In this document: positions 54,191 through 62,114 of the stretch, piece by piece | How the letters are laid out: each line of letters starts with the position of its first letter | Position numbering within the stretch: the first letter of the stretch is position 1 | Origin: Flavobacteriales bacterium | GTDB taxonomy: Bacteria; Bacteroidota; Bacteroidia; Flavobacteriales_D; Crocinitomicaceae | DNA length: 64,000 nt | Reading direction: 5' to 3' | Assembly (NCBI GenBank): GCA_947497485.1 | Contig: CANMHB010000003.1 | Coordinates: 186,001 to 250,000 of the forward strand | Notes under the pieces: model-generated | What the model was told of the DNA's origin: nothing | Database searches by the model: none | Seen by the model: only the letters and a program-made list of their open reading frames with translations | Position numbers and translations under genes: made by a program

Positions 54191-55237
54191 CTATAATTCA
54201 TGTATTTCATTTTGAAGACGTATACTTTCGACATGTAATAATTCCATCATTGATTTCACAAATTCCTCACTCAATTTAAGTTGCTTTCCTTTAACAATGC
54301 TTTTTAATAGGATTTCATTCCATCTATTATTTTGCAACACAGTTACATTGTTGCTTCTCTTTAATTGCCCTATTTTCTCAGCAATGTTCATTCGAGATCG
54401 GATTAAAGACAATAACTCGTCATCATAAAAATTAATTTGTTCACGGAATTCGTCAATTTGTAACTGAAAATCTGGTAAATCCGTGGTTTTCTTTTTCCAA
54501 ACTAAGTTTTCATAACCAATTTTAAGTTGACTCGGAGTAATTTGCTGATCCTTATCTGTCCATGCTTCATCCGGTGAAATATGTGATTCAATTATTAAAC
54601 CATTATAATCCAAATCTAAACTCTTTTGCGATATTTCAAAGATTCGAGCTCGCTTACCAGTAATGTGTGATGGATCGCAAATCATAGGAATTTCAGGAAA
54701 TAGTCTCTTCATCTCGATTGGAATTTGCCAAAGTGGTGCATTACGAAATTCGGAATTTCCATAAGATGAAAAGCCTCGGTGTATCAATCCTACATTTGTG
54801 ATTCCTGCTTTTTGAATACGCTCCAAAGCCCCAATCCATAACTTTAAGTCTGGATTTACAGGGTTTTTAATAAAAACCATAGCATCTGTTCCTTTTAATG
54901 CATCCGCCACATGCTGAACGCTAAATGGATTAACAGATGTACGCGCTCCAATCCAAAGTAAATCCACATCAAAATTTAAGCAATCTTCCACGTGTTTTCC
55001 TGTAGCAACTTCGGTTGCAGTTTTTAATCCAGTTTCATTTTTCGCGTTTAGCAGCCAAGACAAACCTTTGACTCCCGCCCCCTCATATCCACCAGGATTG
55101 GTTCTTGGTTTCCAAATTCCAGCTCGTAAATAATCAACTAAGCCCGTATCTTTGAGTTGCAATGCGGTATCAACGAGTTGTTTTTCAGTTTCAGCGCTAC
55201 ATGGACCTGAAATAAGTATATTTTTATTTTGTGTCAT
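54191..55237 (-). CDS. Bifunctional DAHP synthase / chorismate mutase
   Basis: A 348-residue fusion. Residues 1-255 are a type I-beta (KDO8PS-like) DAHP synthase (ISGPCSAET, RAGIWKPRTNPG, IHRGFSSYG, CDPSHITGKR), making the first shikimate-pathway intermediate from PEP and erythrose-4-phosphate. Residues about 265-348 are an AroQ-type chorismate mutase (LQIDEFREQINFYDDELLSLIRSRM, IAEKIGQLKR). This order is common in Bacteroidota, where the mutase part can act in feedback control. Its ATG overlaps the pheA stop. Confidence 0.95.
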   Translation of the reverse strand: MTQNKNILISGPCSAETEKQLVDTALQLKDTGLVDYLRAGIWKPRTNPGGYEGAGVKGLSWLLNAKNETGLKTATEVATGKHVEDCLNFDVDLLWIGARTSVNPFSVQHVADALKGTDAMVFIKNPVNPDLKLWIGALERIQKAGITNVGLIHRGFSSYGNSEFRNAPLWQIPIEMKRLFPEIPMICDPSHITGKRARIFEISQKSLDLDYNGLIIESHISPDEAWTDKDQQITPSQLKIGYENLVWKKKTTDLPDFQLQIDEFREQINFYDDELLSLIRSRMNIAEKIGQLKRSNNVTVLQNNRWNEILLKSIVKGKQLKLSEEFVKSMMELLHVESIRLQNEIHEL

Positions 55238-56067
55238 TATTCATTATAATTTGCAGATTTATAAATCCCAAGAATTTTCATTTGTTGAGCAAGCTTTTTA
55301 ACTTCCCCGAGTGATTGATCCAACTCATCTCTATTCGTGAATTCCAAATCTAGATGAAAAATATACTGTTGTGTATTATTGGGAATTGGAACACTTTGAA
55401 TTTTCGTCAAATTAATTCGATATTTTTTGAATATTAAAAGAATTTCGCTTAAGGAGCCTATTTCACTTTGTGAAATTAAATTTACTGATGCCTTATCTGG
55501 GTTTACCACATTAAAGTTTCCTTTGGTCATAATATAGAAACGGGTAAAATTAATTTTTTCATCACAAATATTAGCAGTCAATTTTTGAAGGTTATATTGA
55601 TCTGCTACAGTATTACCGGCAATTACTGCAACATTATTTTTATCACTGTGATTAATCAATTTTGCTGACTCTGCCGTATCCTTGTATTCAGATACTTTTA
55701 CATCATTCAATCCCGAAAGGAATTCTTGACACTGACCAAGGGCCATTGGATGAGAAATAATCTCTGTAATATCTTCTAGCGAAGTTCCATCCTTGGCCAA
55801 TAGATATAATTCAACTGGTAAATAGGTTTCACCAATGATATTTAAATCATAATGCTCAATTAATTGATAATTGAGTAAAATTGTTCCAGCAACCTTATTT
55901 TCAATTGCGATAATTCCGTAGTCAACAAGATTGTTTGATAGACGATCACAAACTTCCCTGAATGAACCGCATTCAATTACATTGATATCATTACCAAAAA
56001 ATTTTTTGGCTGCTTGATCATGAAATGAGGCAATTGAGCCCTGTATTGCAATATTTTCGTTACGCAT
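55237..56067 (-). CDS. pheA: Prephenate dehydratase
   Basis: A 276-residue enzyme turning prephenate into phenylpyruvate, the committed step to phenylalanine. The catalytic domain includes GSIASFHDQAAKKFF, IAIENKVAGT and the conserved INFTRFYIMTKG. The C-terminal ACT domain (about 195-270) has KIQSVPIPN in place of the IESRP motif that binds phenylalanine, while the SEIGSLSEIL part is closer to the usual GALV region. Feedback inhibition by Phe may therefore be changed. One base separates it from asnA. Confidence 0.94.
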   Translation of the reverse strand: MRNENIAIQGSIASFHDQAAKKFFGNDINVIECGSFREVCDRLSNNLVDYGIIAIENKVAGTILLNYQLIEHYDLNIIGETYLPVELYLLAKDGTSLEDITEIISHPMALGQCQEFLSGLNDVKVSEYKDTAESAKLINHSDKNNVAVIAGNTVADQYNLQKLTANICDEKINFTRFYIMTKGNFNVVNPDKASVNLISQSEIGSLSEILLIFKKYRINLTKIQSVPIPNNTQQYIFHLDLEFTNRDELDQSLGEVKKLAQQMKILGIYKSANYNE

Positions 56068-56068
56068 T

Positions 56069-57064
56069 TTATAAAATATTTAATTCGTTTTCAATTGAGT
56101 ATATTTCTTTATCGAAGTTCCATACACTGCTTTGAACCTCTCCAATATGTCGTTTTTGTAATAAGAACATAGCCAATCTTGATTGGCCAATTCCTCCTCC
56201 AATTGTTTGAGGAAGTTTTCCTTCGATAAGCGCTCTATGCCAATCTAGTGATTTTCGTTCTTCATTACCGGCAATTTTTAACTGACGTAAAAGTGATTCT
56301 TTATCAACACGAATTCCCATTGACGAAATTTCAATCGATTTGTTTAAAACGGAGTTCCAAAGAAGTAGATCGCCATTCAGTCCTTTGTATCCAGTCGAAG
56401 TTTCAGATGACCAGTCATCATAGTCTGAAGCTCTACCGTCGTGGGCTTTGCCATCAGCCAATACTCCACCGATGCCGATTAGGAAAACAGCACCATATTT
56501 TTTGCAAATTTCGTTTTCACGTTCTTTTGCTGTTAAATTCGGATATAATTCTAAAACGTCCTCGGTATGTAAATACGTAATTGCCTGAGGTAATTCACTC
56601 ACAATTCCATACTTTTCAGTCAATTCGAATGCCACACTTTTTATTGATTCATAGATTTTAGAAACAGTGGCTTTTAAATAATCCAAATTTCTATCTTCAC
56701 TTGAAATGACTTTTTCCCAATCCCATTGATCAACATAAACACTATGTAATTCCGTTAAAACCTCATCCGTTCGAATAGCGCGCATATCCGTATAAATACC
56801 TTGTTCAGGCTTAGCCCCCAATTTAGCTAACTTTTCTCTTTTCCATTTTGCCAACGAATGAACGATTTCAAATTTTTTGGAAGGAATATTATTGATGGAA
56901 ACAGAAACGGGACTTTCAATGCCATTAAGGTCATCATTGACTCCAGTTCCTTTTTCAACCAATAGTGGAGCTTCCACTTTAATTAGGTTCAATTTCGAAC
57001 TTAGCTCTTTTGCAAATTTTGATTTAACAAATGAAATCTGTTCTTCTCTTTTGTACTTTTCCAT
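56069..57064 (-). CDS. asnA: Aspartate-ammonia ligase (asparagine synthetase A)
   Basis: AsnA makes asparagine from aspartate, ammonia and ATP, with a class II aminoacyl-tRNA-synthetase-like fold. The 331-residue sequence has VEAPLLVEKGTGVNDDLNG, KWKREKLAKLG, MRAIRTDE, DQWDWEKVI and GGGIGQSRLAMFLLQKRHIGEVQ, all typical. It leads an operon with three aromatic amino-acid genes, an uncommon partner set. A leader peptide rich in Asn and Phe and a terminator lie upstream (57094-57241), so expression is probably controlled by attenuation. Confidence 0.96.
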   Translation of the reverse strand: MEKYKREEQISFVKSKFAKELSSKLNLIKVEAPLLVEKGTGVNDDLNGIESPVSVSINNIPSKKFEIVHSLAKWKREKLAKLGAKPEQGIYTDMRAIRTDEVLTELHSVYVDQWDWEKVISSEDRNLDYLKATVSKIYESIKSVAFELTEKYGIVSELPQAITYLHTEDVLELYPNLTAKERENEICKKYGAVFLIGIGGVLADGKAHDGRASDYDDWSSETSTGYKGLNGDLLLWNSVLNKSIEISSMGIRVDKESLLRQLKIAGNEERKSLDWHRALIEGKLPQTIGGGIGQSRLAMFLLQKRHIGEVQSSVWNFDKEIYSIENELNIL

Positions 57065-57093
57065 TTTATTGTTTGTTTTAGAAATTAATAATC

Positions 57094-57121
57094 AAAAAAA
57101 AAGCCTTCAAAATGGAAGGCT
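57094..57121 (-). terminator. Attenuator terminator before asnA
   Basis: Minus-strand hairpin AGCCTTC (57115-57121) with GAAGGCT (57102-57108), 6-base loop, followed by nine T residues (57094-57102). It stands 29 bases before the asnA ATG and after the promoter, so it can only act as an attenuator. Its 5' arm can pair instead with GAAGGT at 57145-57150, just after the leader-peptide stop. Confidence 0.9.
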
Positions 57122-57144
57122 CAAATTTTATATATACAATTCTT

Positions 57145-57169
57145 ACCTTCTCAATCTGATATGAAAAAG
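57145..57169 (-). promoter_or_regulatory. Antiterminator segments of the asnA leader
   Basis: Segment 1, CTTTTTC (57163-57169), lies within the Asn-Phe-Phe codons and can pair with segment 2, GAGAAGG (57146-57152), which overlaps the leader stop. Segment 2 (as GAAGGT, 57145-57150) can also pair with segment 3, GCCTTC of the terminator's 5' arm, with an additional AATT:AATT stem closing the loop. These are the 1:2, 2:3 and 3:4 pairings of a classical attenuator, drawn by eye. Confidence 0.7.
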
Positions 57170-57207
57170 TTAAAATTATTATTTGCTGCGTTTTGCATGT
57201 AAATCAT
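57151..57207 (-). CDS. Asn/Phe-rich leader peptide of the asnA operon
   Basis: An 18-residue open frame, MIYMQNAANNNFNFFISD, ending in TGA. Codons 9-15 read AAT AAT AAT TTT AAC TTT TTC, seven Asn or Phe codons in a row, and a further Asn is at position 6. It begins a few bases after a consensus -7 box; the second ATG (codon 4) may be the real start. By analogy with trp, his and phe leaders, stalling at uncharged tRNA-Asn or tRNA-Phe would favour antitermination. Too short for gene finders. Expression is inferred, not shown. Confidence 0.8.
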   Translation of the reverse strand: MIYMQNAANNNFNFFISD

Positions 57208-57211
57208 GATG

Positions 57212-57241
57212 CAAATTTACATAATAAATTTAATTTTCAAA
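57212..57241 (-). promoter_or_regulatory. Promoter of the asnA leader and operon
   Basis: Minus-strand TTTG (57238-57241), an 18-base spacer and TAAATTTG (57212-57219), matching both Bacteroidota promoter boxes. Transcription should start around 57205-57208, at or just before the leader ATG. Confidence 0.75.
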
Positions 57242-57335
57242 TTAGATTTATTACTTTTTTTACGAATTTTTATTGCCCAACTTACATTTATTTTAAAATC
57301 AACATCATACAATTTATATAAATTCTTTCAGATCA

Positions 57336-58217
57336 TTAATCAAATAAATCGGTGGAAAGATATTTATCTCCGCGGTCACAGATGATGCAAACCACAATTC
57401 CGGAAGTAAGATTTGGAACTAATTTCATTGCAGCTGCAACGCTACCCCCACTGCTCATTCCTGAAAACACGCCTTCCTCTTGCGCCAATCTTCTTGCCAT
57501 TTCCCGTGCCTCTAATTCAGTAACTTCAACAATTTGATCAACACGACTCGCATCAAAGATTCCCGGCAAGTATTCCTTGGGCCATTTTCGAATCCCAGGT
57601 ATTTTTGCATTATCCGCTGGTTGAGCTCCGATAATTTTTATATCCGAATTTTGTTCTTTTAGAAAACGTGAAACGCCCATAATCGTTCCTGTTGTTCCCA
57701 TTGCTGAAACGAAATGAGTGATTTCTCCTTGCGTATCATGAAAAATTTCAGGGCCTGTTGTTTCGTAATGCATTCTCGGGTTATCGAAGTTATTAAACTG
57801 ATCCAGAGAAACATACCCTTCATTATCTACTTTGTTTCTTGCGTAATCAATAGCTGCCTCCATTCCACCAGATTCTGGTGTAAGCGTAACTTTCGCACCA
57901 AATGCCCGCATCGTTTGAACGCGTTCACGCGTTGAATTTTCAGGTAAAACTATTTCAATATCTAACTGATGAAGTTTCGCAATCATTGCCAAAGCAATAC
58001 CTGTATTACCGCTTGTTGCTTCAATTAATTTTGAGTCCGACTTAATAATTCCACGTTCAATTCCGCCTTTAATCAAACCATAAGCTGCTCTATCTTTTAC
58101 GCTACCACCCGGGTTATGACCTTCCAATTTCCCAAACAAACGCACATTCGGATTGGTATTGATATTCTTCAATTCTACCAAGGGTGTATTGCCAATAAAA
58201 TCGAGTAAAGTTGCCAT
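57336..58217 (-). CDS. cysM: Cysteine synthase (O-acetylserine sulfhydrylase, CysM-type)
   Basis: A 293-residue PLP enzyme making cysteine from O-acetylserine and sulfide. The PLP lysine is in NPGGSVKDRAA (about residues 36-46), with EATSGNTGIALAM and the C-terminal GMSSGGSVAAAMKL. The sequence looks more CysM-like than CysK-like; substrate preference (sulfide or thiosulfate) cannot be settled. It directly follows the serine acetyltransferase gene (start one base after the latter's stop) and ends the sulfate-assimilation operon. Confidence 0.94.
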   Translation of the reverse strand: MATLLDFIGNTPLVELKNINTNPNVRLFGKLEGHNPGGSVKDRAAYGLIKGGIERGIIKSDSKLIEATSGNTGIALAMIAKLHQLDIEIVLPENSTRERVQTMRAFGAKVTLTPESGGMEAAIDYARNKVDNEGYVSLDQFNNFDNPRMHYETTGPEIFHDTQGEITHFVSAMGTTGTIMGVSRFLKEQNSDIKIIGAQPADNAKIPGIRKWPKEYLPGIFDASRVDQIVEVTELEAREMARRLAQEEGVFSGMSSGGSVAAAMKLVPNLTSGIVVCIICDRGDKYLSTDLFD

Positions 58218-59021
58218 TTATGCTTTGTTTATAATTAAGTCTGATTGATGATAAACGGTGGAATTTGGTTCAATGCTTTTTGTCAACCAAACATTTCCTC
58301 CGATGATGCTATTTTTTCCTATTACGGTCTTTCCTCCGAGAATGGTCGCTCCTGCGTAAATCACGACATTATCCTCAATTGTCGGATGTCTTTTCGTTTC
58401 GGCCATCTCTTTACTTACACTCAAAGCACCTAGAGTTACACCTTGATATATTTTTACGTTATCACCGATGACACTCGTTTCTCCAATTACGATTCCCGTT
58501 CCATGATCTATGAAAAAATTGGTTCCAATTGTGGCACCTGGATGAATATCAATTCCCGTTTTTTGATGTGCCAGCTCGGTTAAGATCCTTGGAATTGAAG
58601 GAACTTTAAAGTGGTGTAATAAATTGGCAAATCGAAACACACAAATAGCATAGAATCCCGGATATGATCGCATGACTTCTTCAATATTTCGTGCCGCTGG
58701 ATCTCCTTTCTCTATGGATTCAGCATCGGAAATCAATTTTTCATATATGACAGGAATTTCTTGAAAAAAGTCATTGGAAAGGATACTCGGACTTTGCTCC
58801 AAAGAATCTTCGATGTGTTGCAAAAGATGAATTAACTGTTGTTTGTTTCGTTCAAAATCCTCTACTAATTTTGCCACTGAAACAACTTTCCGATTGCTAT
58901 ATGCTGGAAATAAATTCCCCATCAAATCTTCCATGAAACCCTCAACCAATTGTGGCGAAGGAAGATTCGACTTTGAAATGTGACGCTCAAATAATTTTGA
59001 AATGAACTCGTTCGAATACAT
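58218..59021 (-). CDS. Serine O-acetyltransferase
   Basis: A 267-residue serine acetyltransferase of the EpsC/CysE type that makes O-acetylserine for cysteine synthase. An N-terminal helical domain (residues 1-140) is followed by a left-handed beta-helix with hexapeptide repeats (IDIHPGATIGTNFFIDHGTGIVIGETSVIG, GVTLGALS, VVIYAGATILGGKTVIG). The catalytic histidine is in DHGTGIVIGE. The gene sits three bases downstream of cysN and next to cysM, a tight functional pair. Confidence 0.94.
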   Translation of the reverse strand: MYSNEFISKLFERHISKSNLPSPQLVEGFMEDLMGNLFPAYSNRKVVSVAKLVEDFERNKQQLIHLLQHIEDSLEQSPSILSNDFFQEIPVIYEKLISDAESIEKGDPAARNIEEVMRSYPGFYAICVFRFANLLHHFKVPSIPRILTELAHQKTGIDIHPGATIGTNFFIDHGTGIVIGETSVIGDNVKIYQGVTLGALSVSKEMAETKRHPTIEDNVVIYAGATILGGKTVIGKNSIIGGNVWLTKSIEPNSTVYHQSDLIINKA

Positions 59022-59024
59022 GGA

Positions 59025-60269
59025 TCAATGGATTACGCCCGCGGCAACTGTATTGTTTGTGTTTTCGTTAATCAGAATAAAAGCTCCTGTTTTCCGATTT
59101 CTGGAATACGAATCATAGCTAACCGACTCAGCTGTTTTGATATTCACTTTACAGAAATCGTTCAAATTCATGGTTCCGTCGCTTGGAACTTCATCAAACG
59201 AATGAATATCGATTTTCGCTTCAAGTTCTTTTATAACCGCTTTTGAGCGGAAGCTGTTTTGTTGAAATAGTAATTTCTGACCACTTTGATATGCTTTGTT
59301 ATCCATCCAACAAATAGTTGCTTCGATTAAATTATCTGAATTTGGTAGTTCATTTAATTTTACAATCGTGCTGCCTCGACTCACATCAAAATCTTCCGAT
59401 AAATGTATCACAATCGGATCACCTTCCTTGGCTTCATCAACCTCAATTTGAAACTTTTCAATTTTCTCAATGGTAGTTGAAACATCCAAGGGTAAAATTT
59501 GAACGCGATCTCCCTTTCGAAGTGAACCACTCAAAACATTTCCGGCGTATCCGCGATAATCGTGTAATTCATCTGTTTGAGGCCGAATAACATATTGAAC
59601 TTGAAAACGCGCTTCTTTCTGATCGTTTTCTTCAACAACTGGAACATTTTCTAAAAATTTAAAAAGAGATTCTCCTTTAAACCAAGATAAATTTTCAGAG
59701 GATTTCACCACATTATCACCTGCTAAGGCACTCACAGGAATGAATGAAATTTTCTTCAAACCTAACCTTTGTGAAAACTTTAAGTAATCAGATTTAATTT
59801 CTTCAAAAACAGATTCTTTGTATTCAACTAAATCCATTTTATTAACACAAATCAAAATGTGAGGAATTCCCAAAATAGATGAAATAATACTATGTCTTTT
59901 TGTTTGATCGGTAATTCCGTTTCTTGCATCAATTAAGATGATGGCTAAATCCGCGTTCGATGCACCAGTAAACATGTTTCGCGTATATTGGGCATGCCCT
60001 GGCGTATCAGCTATGATAAACTTTCGTTTTTCCGTTGTAAAATACTTATACGCTACATCAATGGTAATACCCTGTTCGCGTTCTGCGCGCAAACCATCTG
60101 TTAGCAATGCCAAATCAATTTCGGTATCAACCCCTGTTGATTTGCTTTGACGGGTCAATGTTTCAATTATGTCCGTCGAAATCGACTTACTGTCATATAG
60201 CAAACGACCGATTAAGGTGCTTTTACCGTCATCTACGTTTCCTGCTGTAAAAAATCTTAGTAATTCCAT
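59025..60269 (-). CDS. cysN: Sulfate adenylyltransferase subunit 1 (GTPase)
   Basis: The regulatory GTPase of ATP sulfurylase, an EF-Tu-like protein that drives APS formation with CysD. G motifs: GNVDDGKSTLIGRLL (G1, residues 10-24), DTPGHAQYTRNM (G3), VNKMD (G4). The 414 residues end with the EF-Tu-like beta barrels, without the APS-kinase (CysC) fusion found in some bacteria. It is 58 bases downstream of cysD; the gap contains a copy of the dispersed GCGAGTTGC repeat. Confidence 0.96.
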   Translation of the reverse strand: MELLRFFTAGNVDDGKSTLIGRLLYDSKSISTDIIETLTRQSKSTGVDTEIDLALLTDGLRAEREQGITIDVAYKYFTTEKRKFIIADTPGHAQYTRNMFTGASNADLAIILIDARNGITDQTKRHSIISSILGIPHILICVNKMDLVEYKESVFEEIKSDYLKFSQRLGLKKISFIPVSALAGDNVVKSSENLSWFKGESLFKFLENVPVVEENDQKEARFQVQYVIRPQTDELHDYRGYAGNVLSGSLRKGDRVQILPLDVSTTIEKIEKFQIEVDEAKEGDPIVIHLSEDFDVSRGSTIVKLNELPNSDNLIEATICWMDNKAYQSGQKLLFQQNSFRSKAVIKELEAKIDIHSFDEVPSDGTMNLNDFCKVNIKTAESVSYDSYSRNRKTGAFILINENTNNTVAAGVIH

Positions 60270-60288
60270 CGTTTTAAATCTTTTATAT

Positions 60289-60330
60289 AATTGCGAGTTG
60301 CTAATTGTGAACTCGAAATTCTAAATTCTA
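60289..60330. repeat. Dispersed intergenic repeat, partial copy
   Basis: AATTGCGAGTTGC at 60289-60301 is identical to part of the inverted repeat at 8998-9017; it is followed by AATTGTGAACTCG and ATTCTAAATTCTA repeats. It lies between cysD and cysN. Confidence 0.6.
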
Positions 60331-61227
60331 AAAATACCCCCCTTTTTTTCGATCTTCCATCGCCGCTTCGCTAACGCGATCATCCATTCTGGTTGCTCCG
60401 CGCTCTGAAATTTTCGTTTCTTTAATTTCCTTGATGATATCATCAACTGTATAAGCCTCACTTTCAACAGCTGCCGTGCAAGTCATATCACCAACTGTTC
60501 GATATCTGACGTTTCTTTTCACAATTACGTCATCCGCGTCGAGTTGAACAAATTCATTGACATTCATTAATTGTCCGTGCTCTGTCAAAATACATTCGCG
60601 TTCGTGGGTAAAATAAATTGATGGTAATTCAATTTGTTCTCTTTTGATGTAATTCCAAACATCTAATTCAGTCCAGTTTGAAATCGGAAAAACGCGCACA
60701 TTCTCACCTTTGTCAATTTTACCATTGTAAATGTTCCACAATTCCGGACGTTGTTTTTTCGGATCCCACTGACCAAATTCATCACGAACTGAGAAAATAC
60801 GCTCTTTCGCTCTTGCTTTTTCTTCATCTCTTCGTGCACCTCCAATACATGCATCGAACTCAAATTCTTCGATGACATCTAAAAGCGTATAGGTCTGTAA
60901 ACCATTTCTGCTCGGAAATTTACCTTTACCATCTTGCAGATTTTTAGCTTTAATGGTGTCTTCAACCTTTCTTACGATTAATCGCTCACCCAATTTTTCA
61001 GCTAAATTATCTCGAAACGTTAGCGCCTCCTCAAAATTGTGACCAGTATCCACGTGAACTAAAGGAAAAGGAAACTTCCCTGGCCGGAAAGCCTTCAAGG
61101 CTAAATGCACCAAACAAATACTATCTTTTCCACCGCTAAACAGCAACGCAGGTCGATCAAACTGGCCGGCGACTTCTCGCAGGATGTAAATGGCTTCAGC
61201 TTCTAATTGATCTAGGTAATCTTTCAT
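60328..61227 (-). CDS. cysD: Sulfate adenylyltransferase subunit 2
   Basis: The catalytic subunit of ATP sulfurylase, converting sulfate and ATP to APS. The PP-loop ATP pyrophosphatase motif is LLFSGGKDSICLVHLAL (about 27-43), followed by LVHVDTGHNFEEAL, ARRDEEKARAKER and the C-terminal ERGATRMDDRVSEAAMEDRKKGGYF, all diagnostic for CysD. At 299 residues it is full length. It follows cysH after a 198-base gap filled by repeats. Confidence 0.97.
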   Translation of the reverse strand: MKDYLDQLEAEAIYILREVAGQFDRPALLFSGGKDSICLVHLALKAFRPGKFPFPLVHVDTGHNFEEALTFRDNLAEKLGERLIVRKVEDTIKAKNLQDGKGKFPSRNGLQTYTLLDVIEEFEFDACIGGARRDEEKARAKERIFSVRDEFGQWDPKKQRPELWNIYNGKIDKGENVRVFPISNWTELDVWNYIKREQIELPSIYFTHERECILTEHGQLMNVNEFVQLDADDVIVKRNVRYRTVGDMTCTAAVESEAYTVDDIIKEIKETKISERGATRMDDRVSEAAMEDRKKGGYF

Positions 61228-61239
61228 TTTTTACTTTTT

Positions 61240-61328
61240 GATATTAGGATATTAGGATTATTTGATTTTAGGATGTTAGGATGTTAGGATTTTAGGATTT
61301 TAGGATGTTAGGATTTTAGGATTTTAGG
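61240..61328. repeat. 8-bp tandem repeat, GATNTTAG units
   Basis: About ten units of GATATTAG, GATGTTAG or GATTTTAG run head to tail with one irregular interruption near 61256-61271. The array lies between cysH and the cysD start and would be in the cysD leader. No gene is present. Confidence 0.85.
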
Positions 61329-61361
61329 AGGAAATGACTTGGCGTGATTTGGACTATTTAC

Positions 61362-61434
61362 ATTCATAATTCTACATTCTACATTTTAAATTCTTAACTC
61401 TCAACTCTTCATTCTCAACTCTCAACTAACTATG
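61362..61434. repeat. Low-complexity ATTCTACATTCT / CTCAACTCTC repeats
   Basis: A run of ATTC(T/A)ACATTCTACATT followed by AACTCTCAACTCTTCATTCTCAACTCTCAACT between cysH and cysD. A single related copy (AGAGTTGAGAGA) occurs near 33223-33234 between infC and rpmI. Likely a dispersed intergenic sequence with no coding content. Confidence 0.6.
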
Positions 61435-62106
61435 TAACCCACACTCTTTCTTACTTTGCTCTTCCCACCACCAGCGACCGGCACGAAAATCCTCACCCTC
61501 TTTAATAGCTCGTGTGCAGGGCTGACAACCAATACTCACAAAACCCTTATCATGCAAAACGTTATATGGTATGTTGTATTTTTTAATCTCAGCTTTCACA
61601 TCATCCAAGGACCAATTTGCGAGCGGATTTACTTTTTGAATTTGTCGTTGCTCATCAAAATCAACAATGGGAAGGGCTTTTCGGTTTTCAGAATGTTCGG
61701 AACGAAGTCCGGTAATCCAACATTCAACACCAATCAATGCACGATTTAAAGGTTCCACTTTTCGAATAAAACAACATTCCTTTCTGTTTTCCAAGGACTC
61801 GTAAAAACTACTTGGGCCTTTTTTTGTTACCAAAGATTCAACGCTTGAAGCTTCTGGAAAATAAACCTCGATTTCCTTTTTGTAACGCTCGCGTGTACTG
61901 TTCAAAACACTGTAAGATTCAGGAAAAATTCGACCAGTATCCAAAGTAAAAACGCGTATTGGTAAATCGTTGGAGAAAATATGATGCGTAATCACCTGAT
62001 CTTCATAACTTAAGCTCGTTGAAAAAGCAATTTTACCAGAAAACATTACGACCAACTCTTGAAGTAATTCAGGCAACGATAATTTATCAAAATCCAATGA
62101 ATTCAT
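61426..62106 (-). CDS. cysH: Phosphoadenylyl/adenylyl-sulfate reductase
   Basis: A 226-residue thioredoxin- or glutathione-dependent reductase of APS (or PAPS) to sulfite. The PP-loop region has TLDTGRIFPES, and the 4Fe-4S ligands characteristic of APS reductases are present: KECCFIRK and IGCQPCTRAI, plus the C-terminal redox motif KKECGLHS. The CC...CxxC pattern argues for APS as substrate, which fits the absence of a CysC kinase gene. It starts eight bases after the aldo/keto reductase gene and is upstream of cysD. Confidence 0.94.
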   Translation of the reverse strand: MNSLDFDKLSLPELLQELVVMFSGKIAFSTSLSYEDQVITHHIFSNDLPIRVFTLDTGRIFPESYSVLNSTRERYKKEIEVYFPEASSVESLVTKKGPSSFYESLENRKECCFIRKVEPLNRALIGVECWITGLRSEHSENRKALPIVDFDEQRQIQKVNPLANWSLDDVKAEIKKYNIPYNVLHDKGFVSIGCQPCTRAIKEGEDFRAGRWWWEEQSKKECGLHS

Positions 62107-62114
62107 CTTTTCAA

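Noticed and set aside
57094-57241. T-box or riboswitch as explanation for the asnA leader
   Set aside because: There is no T-box sequence or large conserved RNA fold in the roughly 140 bases, whereas a coding leader with matching codons and exclusive stems is present.
61240-61328. CRISPR array
   Set aside because: Units are 8 bp, directly adjoining, with no spacers and no cas genes nearby.
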